From assembly GCF_900107155.1 (NCBI RefSeq), contig NZ_FNOX01000005.1:62001-126000 (forward strand): DNA of 64,000 nt. The letters are read 5' to 3'. Position 1 is the stretch's first letter, and every line of letters begins with the position of its first letter. The DNA comes from Pseudomonas salomonii (lineage in GTDB: Bacteria > Pseudomonadota > Gammaproteobacteria > Pseudomonadales > Pseudomonadaceae). Positions 56,469 to 63,240 of this stretch are shown here, one piece after another. The translations under genes were made by a program, and so were the position numbers. The notes beneath the pieces were generated by a model. That model saw nothing but the letters and a program-made list of their open reading frames with translations. It was not told where the DNA came from and made no database searches.

Positions 56469-56497
56469 TTGCCATCAGAAAGGCTTTCGACTACATT
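56469..56497 (+). promoter_or_regulatory. tRNA-Ser promoter
   Basis: TTGCCA (56469-56474), 17-bp spacer, TACATT (56492-56497), followed by GCGCGCC, a GC-rich discriminator-like element typical of stable-RNA promoters. The start is near 56504. Confidence 0.75.
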
Positions 56498-56535
56498 AGC
56501 GCGCCTCGACAGACTGAACTGGTTTGACGAGATAC

Positions 56536-56625
56536 GGTGAAGTGTCCGAGTGGCTTAAGGAGCACGCCTGGAAAGTGTGTATACAAGAAATTGTATCGAG
56601 AGTTCGAATCTCTCCTTCACCGCCA
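56536..56625 (+). tRNA. tRNA-Ser (GGA)
   Basis: 90 nt including the encoded CCA. The acceptor stem GGTGAAG/CTTCACC is perfect, the anticodon loop CTGGAAA gives GGA, a long variable arm of class II form is present, and the T-arm GAGAGTTCGAATCTCTC is intact. It reads UCC/UCU codons. tRNA-Ser genes are common integration sites, and accessory genes follow directly. Confidence 0.96.
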
Positions 56626-56636
56626 CATTAAGTAAA

Positions 56637-56684
56637 CACAAACCCCTGATTTTCCTAGAGAAAGTCGGGGGTTTGTGGTTTTTG
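56637..56684 (+). terminator. tRNA-Ser terminator, copy 1
   Basis: CACAAACCCC/GGGGTTTGTG around CTGATTTTCCTAGAGAAAGT, then GTTTTT. It lies 11 bases after the tRNA. Confidence 0.85.
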
Positions 56685-56825
56685 GCGTTTGAAAAAGAGC
56701 CGTTTGGGAACATGCCTGGGAATACACCTCGCCAGACAGGGCTGCGCTAGCAAGCGTACTGAGGAATCGAAAAAGCAAAACGGGGGACGGTTTTTTTATT
56801 CTTCAAGCACCCCTGTGACAAACAA

Positions 56826-56862
56826 AACCCCTGGTTTCGTGAGAAGTCAGGGGTTTTATAGT
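56826..56862 (+). terminator. Second terminator resembling copy 1
   Basis: AAAACCCCTG/CAGGGGTTTT, followed by TATAGTTTCTGGCGTGTGAA, closely like the sequence after the first terminator (TTTTTGGCGTTTGAA). It looks like a duplicated tRNA 3' flank. Confidence 0.7.
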
Positions 56863-56893
56863 TTCTGGCGTGTGAAAACGTGTCTTTTTTAAA

Positions 56894-57166
56894 TCATGCG
56901 GCGCAAGGCATATCCATGCGCCGGCCTATCACGTCCAGCAAGTCGCAGCCATCGCGTAACGGGATTGAACACAGCAAGGCAAAATCACTGAGAACAACGG
57001 CATCACTGCTGATCTCGCTGCGCAGTGCAAGGTTCTCAAGGACTTGGGTGACGGCACGCAGCCGAAAACTCGCGGCGTCGAGGAGGATTTCCAGGGGGAC
57101 GGTGGTATCGACAAAAAGAGCAGGGGTGGCGCTGTCGTTGCTGGTGAGGGCTATGTATTGGTTCAT
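56894..57166 (-). CDS. Small DUF3077/DUF6124-like protein
   Basis: A 90-residue protein: after a short variable N-terminus comes LFVDTTVPLEILLDAASFRL, then RAVTQVLENLAL and GCDLLDVIGRR. The pattern of helices resembles the small Pseudomonas DUF3077 and DUF6124 families, which are multicopy and of unknown function. Assignment is by pattern only. It is transcribed away from a long hairpin-rich region (57230-57510) that may be its leader. Confidence 0.6.
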   Translation of the reverse strand: MNQYIALTSNDSATPALFVDTTVPLEILLDAASFRLRAVTQVLENLALRSEISSDAVVLSDFALLCSIPLRDGCDLLDVIGRRMDMPCAA

Positions 57167-57596
57167 GCGTTAAGTCCGTTCACTTAGAGGAATATGAGCC
57201 ACGCATTTGTCGCCAAACAAAAGGTGGCCGCTGTACGCAGGTTGGCGAACCGGTTTAAGAACGGACAAAGACCGGCAGACCCGAAGGTCTCCCACGCACA
57301 GCTGCCGTTGAGCAGCTTATTGCGTGCAGGCGCATCCCGCAAATCTGCCGGGAGACTTCTGCCGTCTTAATAGTCGAGTCGCCAAACCCGGCCGCCATGT
57401 GGGCGACCGAGTGACTATAGGCTCGACGATTTTGAAGTGCGAGGCCGACGCTTCTGAACGGTTTGTAGGACGTTGCCTGGATTGCTGGGCATGGGCAGTC
57501 CTACCTACGAACCCTGCAACCTTGAGAGCGGCAAATCGAGTAAGCGTTTGAAATTACACTTGTGCTAGGGAAATTTTTTCTCTAGCGTCCACCTCC
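57167..57596. other. Hairpin-rich noncoding region
   Basis: 430 bp without a supported gene. Three nested or adjacent inverted repeats are visible: AGACCGGCAG...GGTCTCCC against GGGAGAC...CTGCCGTCT (57276-57294 with 57356-57372), AGTC-GAGTCGCC against GGGCGACCGAGTGACT (57373-57417), and GTAGGAC against GTCCTAC (57465-57504). The amount of pairing suggests a structured RNA or a long leader on the minus strand. Confidence 0.5.
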
Positions 57597-57829
57597 ATGT
57601 CGACCCTTCACAGTGGACGAAGCTGGAAATAAAAATCTATCCCGACGACCACGCACCGCCGCACTTTCACGTGCAGACGCCGGATGGCGAGTCGTTGGTT
57701 CAGATAGAAGGGCTTGTTGTGCTCGGTACGGGGGCAGAAACAAAGGCCTTGAAAGCCGCCCTGCTTTGGGCAAAAGCTCATATCGCGGATCTCAAGCGCG
57801 TATGGGATGAACAAAACCGGAGGAACTGA
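57597..57829 (+). pseudogene. DUF4160 protein, apparently frameshifted near the start
   Basis: From 57614 an uninterrupted frame encodes WTKLEIKIYPDDHAPPHFHV and ends VWDEQNRRN, a typical DUF4160 protein of about 77 residues. No start codon exists in this frame before an upstream TAG. The ATG at 57597 (MSTLHS) is one base out of register, and a single inserted base between 57611 and 57614 would join them. This may be a true mutation, a sequencing error, or use of a non-standard start. Confidence 0.65.
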
Positions 57830-57832
57830 CTT

Positions 57833-58291
57833 ATGACCAGCAAGCTTCGCATCTCTGCTGTGCAACCAGTTGCCGGCAAGCATGCCTTACAGATCGAATG
57901 GAATAACGGCAAGCGGCATACCGTTGATCTTCTCGATCATATAAATGCCTTTTCGGTCCTCAAACCTCTTCTGGATTTGGCTCGATTTAGCCAAGTAGAA
58001 GTCGGTGAGTGGGGGTTTGATGTGACGTGGGGTAACGACCTCGAACTGTCAGCTGTCACGCTGCACCGTCTAGCATTGGAGCAATCCGGTGAGGTGATGC
58101 TGACACAGGATTTCCGGCAGTGGATGCTCAGTAACAACCTGTCCCTTTCCGCAGCGGCTGTGGAGTTGGGGTTCTCTCGCAGGACCATCACCGCCTATAG
58201 CAGCGGCGCTGCTTTGATTCCCAAGCATGTGGGGCTGGCGTGCAAGGGCTGGGAGTACGAGCATAAAGGTTACAAAGGGCACTACGCCTGA
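57833..58291 (+). CDS. DUF2442 protein with C-terminal helix-turn-helix
   Basis: A 152-residue protein. The N-terminal DUF2442 domain (about 1-90) has ALQIEWNNGKRHTVDLLDHI and GFDVTWGNDLELSAVTLHRL. The C-terminal part (about 100-140) is a helix-turn-helix: WMLSNNLSLSAAAVELGFSR, then RTITAYSSG. It starts four bases after the DUF4160 frame, with AGGAAC as ribosome-binding site. DUF4160/DUF2442 pairs resemble toxin-antitoxin modules. The HTH suggests it is the autoregulating partner (inference). Confidence 0.88.
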   Translation: MTSKLRISAVQPVAGKHALQIEWNNGKRHTVDLLDHINAFSVLKPLLDLARFSQVEVGEWGFDVTWGNDLELSAVTLHRLALEQSGEVMLTQDFRQWMLSNNLSLSAAAVELGFSRRTITAYSSGAALIPKHVGLACKGWEYEHKGYKGHYA

Positions 58292-58467
58292 AGGTCCCGG
58301 TATTACGCAAAAAGGGCGGTCAATTGAGCCGCTCTAATTCATTTTGTTGAAAAGCTACCGTCCTGTGCGATGTGTACACATGATCAGTAGACGCGCGCAA
58401 TGAGTAGGCACATACCTGGATTAAGGTAGTCCATTTCTGAAACGTTAAAACCACCCCTCTGCACGTC

Positions 58468-58496
58468 TTACCTACGCCGTTACGCTTTCTTATAGT
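58468..58496 (+). promoter_or_regulatory. Promoter of the toxin/immunity pair
   Basis: TTACCT (58468-58473), 17-bp spacer, TATAGT (58491-58496). It lies 30 bases upstream of the effector start. A terminator-like stem for the previous gene (GGGCGG/GCCGCTC) lies at about 58313-58336. Confidence 0.65.
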
Positions 58497-58526
58497 CCTG
58501 CGCCTCAGCCACTTGGAGGTGCACGC

Positions 58527-59501
58527 ATGCAGGGACCCTACGCATTTATCAATGAAAATCCCCAGCCTTATCCATTGCTTAAACTAAGCCTGGCGCTTGA
58601 TCCGTATACACACACCAAGTTCGACACCCTCAACCAGCACATTCGCAACACGGTGGTGTTGCCGGGGCAATTGGTGATCATCGGGGATAGCCGAACCGCC
58701 GCTTGCACCGCTGAAGAAGCACAGCTGATGCGCTCGGCGCAAAATATAAAGCTCGCCCTGTTGGCGCACTCCGCAACTGACCAATTTCTGATCAAAAACT
58801 ATGATCAGGTGCAGGCCATCTTGACCTATTCGTCCCTTGGCATCGGCAGTGCCAGCAGTGCATGGAGCAAGCATTTGGCGCAAGTTGAGAAGACCCTTAT
58901 CGAAATCGAGGATTTGCATAAGCAGTATTTGAGCAAAGGTACCACTGGGGCGAGGGAGGAGTTTTTGGTTAAGCGAAGGTCGCTGTTTGCCAAGTTGGAT
59001 AGCCAACTCTCGGGCATGGCGCGCTTTGGTACGGGGTTGAAAAACGAAGGTTCGATTAAAAAGATGTTGGGGATTTCCAGTAAAAGCTATTGGCACCACG
59101 GAGAAATTCGCGGGTACGAGGAAAGGGTCAAGCATTTGGCCAAGGCCTCGCAAATATTGAAGAAGGGGACTTACATTGGCATAGCGCTGGATGTTGGGGC
59201 GACGGCGCTGGAGATAACGGAGGCGTGTTCCACGGGGCGTGAGCAAGCGTGTACGCAGGCGACGTATGTTGAAGGGGGTAAGTTAGTGTTTGGAGTCGGT
59301 GGTGCATCGTTAGGTGGAAGTATAGGTGCCTCTGTAGGAATAGGCGCCTGCATGGTTGTTTTCGGCATACCTACAGCAGGTGCCGGAGCCTTGGGGTGTG
59401 CCATCGTTGGCGGCGCCACAGGCGGACTCGTTTTAGGCAAAGCTGCAAGCGCTCTCGGAGAAAGCACGGGAAAAGTTCTCTATGAGGCGGTGAGGGATTA
59501 A
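58527..59501 (+). CDS. Probable pore-forming toxin / secreted effector
   Basis: A 324-residue protein with no signal peptide. Residues about 30-55 (LNQHIRNTVVLPGQLVIIGD) resemble the second half of a LysM motif. Residues about 70-235 are helical and mostly soluble. Residues about 250-315 form Gly/Ala-rich hydrophobic helices (GVGGASLGGSIGASVGIGAC, then AGALGCAIVGGATGGLVLGK) of glycine-zipper type, as in membrane-inserting toxins. The paired downstream membrane protein supports an effector/immunity reading. A GGAGG ribosome-binding site is present. No VgrG, PAAR or contact-dependent transport gene lies nearby. Confidence 0.6.
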   Translation: MQGPYAFINENPQPYPLLKLSLALDPYTHTKFDTLNQHIRNTVVLPGQLVIIGDSRTAACTAEEAQLMRSAQNIKLALLAHSATDQFLIKNYDQVQAILTYSSLGIGSASSAWSKHLAQVEKTLIEIEDLHKQYLSKGTTGAREEFLVKRRSLFAKLDSQLSGMARFGTGLKNEGSIKKMLGISSKSYWHHGEIRGYEERVKHLAKASQILKKGTYIGIALDVGATALEITEACSTGREQACTQATYVEGGKLVFGVGGASLGGSIGASVGIGACMVVFGIPTAGAGALGCAIVGGATGGLVLGKAASALGESTGKVLYEAVRD

Positions 59502-59861
59502 ATGGTCTTCGAATACATCGGCATGTGTGCGGGCGTCATCATGCTGCTCAGCCTTCCTCTCACTTTTTTTGTCATGTTCAAAAAGCTCGATGCAGCAGAA
59601 CGCTTTGTGGAGCACAGCGACTATGTAGCCATGCACAAGCGCATTTTTCGTAATGCTCCATTTGAAGGCCGACAAGTGCGCGTATTCGCCATGGCCACCA
59701 TCATTCTTATGCCAAAAGTACTCCAATGGAGGCGTTTAGTGCGGGTTGAGGACGTTGAAAAAATCCCACGACATCTCAAATATTGGATGGTCATACCGAC
59801 ACTGATTGCTTTCACTTCCGCTACCGTCATGTGTGTCGCCTGGCTTTTTATAGAAAACTAA
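59502..59861 (+). CDS. Two-helix membrane protein, probable immunity protein
   Basis: A 119-residue protein starting directly after the toxin stop. Helix 1 is at about residues 6-26 (IGMCAGVIMLLSLPLTFFVM) and helix 2 at about 95-116 (MVIPTLIAFTSATVMCVAWL). The intervening soluble loop is basic. Small membrane proteins directly downstream of hydrophobic toxins usually neutralise them in the inner membrane. No family was recognised. Confidence 0.6.
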   Translation: MVFEYIGMCAGVIMLLSLPLTFFVMFKKLDAAERFVEHSDYVAMHKRIFRNAPFEGRQVRVFAMATIILMPKVLQWRRLVRVEDVEKIPRHLKYWMVIPTLIAFTSATVMCVAWLFIEN

Positions 59862-59932
59862 TCCGCCTTTTTGGGCGACTGTCTTTCGCCCTTTCCCATA
59901 TTGTCATCCGGTAGACTTCTGTCGTCAGGCCC

Positions 59933-60973
59933 TCAATGCCGATGCCGATGATGCACATCCGGAAAATGCGCATGGCTATGCCGCATCACACTATGAACAT
60001 GCACATGACTGTGCGGCTGCGCCGAGTCCCACTCAAATCCGTGCTCATGCTGATGATGTTCATCGTGCACATGCCGATGCCCGTGTTCCGTCGCCTCATG
60101 CAGATGCTCATGGGCATGCCGCTCCGTCAGGTGCAGCCACACGCCCACGGCCATCAACGCTGATGCAATCCAGAACGCCACCGTTACCGATTCCCCAAAT
60201 GCCAGCAGGGCAACGGCGGCACCCAGGAACGGCGCCGTCGAAAAGTAAGCGCCCGTGCGCGCACTGCCCAACCCGCGTAACGCCAGCACGAACATGACCA
60301 GGCTGATGCCATACCCCAAAAAACCAACCAGCAGGATAGGCGCCAGCTGTGCCACACCCGGAATCTGCGCGCCGAGGTAGAGCGCCAGGCTGCCATTCAC
60401 CAGCCCGGCAATCAACCCCTTGGCGCCGGCGATAAACAGCGCATCCGAGGCCGAGACTTTGCGCGTCAGGTTGTTATCAATCCCCCAGCATGCACACGCC
60501 AGCGCCACGGCAAACGGCCCGGTCCAGTCGTGGCTGGCGCCGCCGCCGTCGGACCATGACAACACCACGCCGCCCAGCACGATCGCGAGCATGCCGAGGA
60601 CGATGCGGCGGTCGGCGTTTTCTCTGAACACCAGCCAGGCGATCACGGCGGTCAGCACCGATTCAAGGTTGAGCATCAGGGAGGCGGTCGCGCCGGTGGT
60701 GCGGGTCAGGCCGAACATCAGGGCAACCGGGCCGAGGATGCCGCCGAAGGCGATGGCGCCGAGCAGCCAGGGCCATTCAGGGCGGGTCAGCCCGCTGGGT
60801 TTCCAGCCGCGATCACGGATAAGGCGCACGCAGGCCAGGCCGAGGCCGCTGCCGAGGTAGAGCAGGCCGGCAAGCAGTATGGGCGAAAGGTCCAGGCCGA
60901 GGCTTTTGGCGAGCGGGGTGCTGGCGCCGAACAGGGCGGCGGCGGCGAGTGCGTAAACGATGCTGAGGTTCAT
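59933..60973 (-). CDS. DMT/EamA-family exporter with histidine-rich tail
   Basis: A 346-residue membrane protein with ten helices in two EamA repeats (about 1-140 and 150-285). After the last helix comes a tail of about 60 residues with more than 20 histidines (HAHEHLHEATEHGHRHVHDE, then HSHAHFPDVHHRHRH). Such tails bind Zn, Ni or Co. The DMT family mainly exports metabolites, so a metal-sensing or metal-efflux role is inference. A multidrug or nickel/cobalt exporter is possible. Confidence 0.88.
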   Translation of the reverse strand: MNLSIVYALAAAALFGASTPLAKSLGLDLSPILLAGLLYLGSGLGLACVRLIRDRGWKPSGLTRPEWPWLLGAIAFGGILGPVALMFGLTRTTGATASLMLNLESVLTAVIAWLVFRENADRRIVLGMLAIVLGGVVLSWSDGGGASHDWTGPFAVALACACWGIDNNLTRKVSASDALFIAGAKGLIAGLVNGSLALYLGAQIPGVAQLAPILLVGFLGYGISLVMFVLALRGLGSARTGAYFSTAPFLGAAVALLAFGESVTVAFWIASALMAVGVWLHLTERHAHEHLHEATEHGHRHVHDEHHQHEHGFEWDSAQPHSHVHVHSVMRHSHAHFPDVHHRHRH

Positions 60974-61041
60974 GGGCCGTCCTCGAAAGGTTGACCCATG
61001 ATACGTCGCTTGCCAGGGTCAGCGCCCTGACAACTTGAGAC

Positions 61042-61377
61042 TTACTGCGCGGTTTTCAGCTTGATCACATCACCCGAGATCTTGGTGGTGTAACCGTTCA
61101 GGACCCAGGCCCAGAACCATTTTTCCTGCACTTGAGTGTTGATCAGCGCGTCGCCGCCTTTGGCCTTGATGGCGGCATCCTGGGCGCGCACGAAGCGGCT
61201 GTTCTGGCCGATCGGGATGATGCCGAGCAACATCACGCCGGTGGCGCTGCCTTCACTGTGGCCCAAAACGGTGTATTGGCTGCTGTCGTACTGCGGGGAT
61301 TTGATGGCGGTGCCGGTGCAGCCTGCGAGGGTGAAACCGAGAACAGCTGCGGCAACTACTTTACTGACGTACTTCAC
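61042..61377 (-). CDS. Small predicted lipoprotein
   Basis: A 111-residue lipoprotein: signal peptide MKYVSKVVAAAVLGFTLAGC with lipobox LAGC, so Cys20 is lipidated. The mature part has GHSEGSATGVMLLGIIPIGQ, RAQDAAIKAKGGDALINTQV and WVLNGYTTKISGDVIKL. The alternating pattern resembles the conserved TRL-like lipoprotein group. Function unknown. Confidence 0.8.
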   Translation of the reverse strand: MKYVSKVVAAAVLGFTLAGCTGTAIKSPQYDSSQYTVLGHSEGSATGVMLLGIIPIGQNSRFVRAQDAAIKAKGGDALINTQVQEKWFWAWVLNGYTTKISGDVIKLKTAQ

Positions 61378-61561
61378 TGTGAAACTCCATGGACTGACCC
61401 CCGGGATTCAATTCTCGAGGGGGCGCTACTTTAATCCCCACACGGGCAGATTGAAATAAATTACCCGGATGTTTCATTTTCAGGCCTGCACGTAAAACGC
61501 GCCGTAGGACGTACGCGGGTCAGGATCTGGATTTCCAGAGTTCACCGCCGGGCATACGGGT

Positions 61562-61608
61562 AATGTGGGAGCTGGCCCACCGCAATCGCAGGCAAGCCAG
61601 CTCCCACC
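61562..61608. repeat. Short REP hairpin
   Basis: AATGTGGGAGCTGGC and GCCAGCTCCCAC with core CGCAATCGCAGGCAA; a reduced REP doublet between two minus-strand genes. Confidence 0.75.
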
Positions 61609-61629
61609 TGTTTAACCGCGTTCAGTCAG

Positions 61630-62208
61630 TCAGAGGTGCAGCCACGCCAGACTACCCAGCACCACTGCCACACCACCTGCGGTATAAGACATACGCTTGA
61701 GCCACTCCTTGCGCGTCAGCAACGTAATCGCCGCCAACGAAATTGCGATCTGAATCGCGGTCATCGCCTGCGCCCAGCGGTGATGCTGGTGCAGCGCCTC
61801 TTCGGATTTCTGATCCCATTCCTTGGATGTCGCCTCAAGCTTCTCGGCCTGTTTGCGCACCTCTTCCTTCTGGCCCTTGTAGCGCTCGATCTCGTCCTTG
61901 TAATGCGCGGCATCCACACCCGGAATATGCGTGGCCAGCTCCGCCAGGTTCTGGCGGCTGGATTTGGCCTGGTAGTAGTTCCACTGGTTGGCGGCTTCGG
62001 TCTTGATGATGGCGGCGTTGTTCTTGTCCATCGCTGCTTCGCTCTCGGTGGAGCCGGCCTGGTAGCTGAGCATGGCACCCAGGGTGGCCATCAATGCGGT
62101 CATTACGGCGATGCGGCTGGCAAAGTTGTCACCGCGCCCGTGCGCATGTTCGGTGGTGTGTTCAAGGTGTTTTTCGTGGGGGCTGGGGACTTCGAAGGCT
62201 TCGGACAT
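61630..62208 (-). CDS. DUF4337 membrane protein
   Basis: A 192-residue protein. A charged His-rich N-terminus (HEKHLEHTTEHAHGRGDNF) precedes a membrane helix (about 30-48). A coiled-coil with many Glu/Lys/Gln residues follows (about 80-135, e.g. EIERYKGQKEEVRKQAEKLE), and two helices close to the C-terminus (about 145-190). This arrangement is DUF4337. Function unknown. Confidence 0.85.
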   Translation of the reverse strand: MSEAFEVPSPHEKHLEHTTEHAHGRGDNFASRIAVMTALMATLGAMLSYQAGSTESEAAMDKNNAAIIKTEAANQWNYYQAKSSRQNLAELATHIPGVDAAHYKDEIERYKGQKEEVRKQAEKLEATSKEWDQKSEEALHQHHRWAQAMTAIQIAISLAAITLLTRKEWLKRMSYTAGGVAVVLGSLAWLHL

Positions 62209-62262
62209 GGGGGCGTCTATGAAGGGACTGAGGGAGTCTGATTCTTTACCAGTGAAGCTGTC

Positions 62263-63147
62263 TCAAGCCTGTACGTAACGCTGCAAACCCTGCACCAGCG
62301 CATCAAATGTCACGCGGCAGCGCGGGCTGTTGCGCAGGTCTTCGTGCATGGTCACCCAGGTGTCCAGTTTGAGCGCAAAGCCATCGGGCAGTACCCGACG
62401 CAAACGCGGGTCGCGCTGGGCCAGTTGCACCTGGCAGCCGCCGATACCGGCACCGGCGCGGATCAGCGCCAGTTGCGCCAGGTCGCTGTCGCTGCTGATG
62501 GCGAAGGCGCTGCGTTCAAAGCCCTTGATGGCCAGGCTGCGGATAAACGCGTTTTCCTGATCGAAACCGATGACGCAATGGTTGACCAGATCCTGCATGT
62601 GCAGAGGCATGCCATGCCGTTGCAGGTAATCGTCGCGGGCGTGCAAGCCGACCTCAATCAGGCCGACGCGCTGCGCCAGCAGTTGCGCCTGACTGGGGCG
62701 GACCATGCGCACGGCGATGTCGGCTTCCAGTTGCAGCAGGTCGCTGAGGCGGTTGGTCAGCACCAGCTCAACCCGCAGGCGTGGGTGTTGGCGGCGCAGC
62801 TGGGTGATGATCGGCGGCAGCACTTCCACGCCGACCACTTCGCTGGCGGACACCCTCACCACGCCGCGCACTTCATCGCCGTGGGCAGACGCGGCCCGCT
62901 CCAGGGCGGCGGCGGTGCGTTCCATGGTGTCGGCATGGGCGCGCAAGGTGTGGGCCACGGCCGTCGGCAGCAACCCGGTAGGCGAGCGGGTGAACAGCAC
63001 CACGCCCAGCTCGGATTCCAGCGCAGCGATGTGCCGGCCCACTGTAGGCTGTGTGATACCGAGCTGCCGCGCAGCACCCGATAACGATCCCTCCTTGAGT
63101 ACGCCGAGGAACGACCGGTAAAGCTCCCATCCAATTGTCGATGCCAT
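62263..63147 (-). CDS. LysR-family regulator
   Basis: A 294-residue LysR-type regulator: N-terminal winged helix (about 8-65, GSLSGAARQLGITQPTVGRH) and a C-terminal periplasmic-binding-like effector domain (about 90-290). It is divergent from the NAD(P)-binding reductase gene with a 93-bp gap, the classical arrangement for LysR control of the divergent gene. Confidence 0.94.
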   Translation of the reverse strand: MASTIGWELYRSFLGVLKEGSLSGAARQLGITQPTVGRHIAALESELGVVLFTRSPTGLLPTAVAHTLRAHADTMERTAAALERAASAHGDEVRGVVRVSASEVVGVEVLPPIITQLRRQHPRLRVELVLTNRLSDLLQLEADIAVRMVRPSQAQLLAQRVGLIEVGLHARDDYLQRHGMPLHMQDLVNHCVIGFDQENAFIRSLAIKGFERSAFAISSDSDLAQLALIRAGAGIGGCQVQLAQRDPRLRRVLPDGFALKLDTWVTMHEDLRNSPRCRVTFDALVQGLQRYVQA

Positions 63148-63240
63148 GCATAAATGTATAGCGGCTGGATGGTCTTCGGCAATTTATCTATAGCAAGGCC
63201 GCACACACACTGGCCTCACCAACCCGTGTAGGAGAAGGTG

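Noticed and set aside
57324..57551. Short plus-strand ORF in the hairpin-rich region
   Set aside because: It crosses the inverted repeats and looks like chance coding within a structured noncoding stretch.
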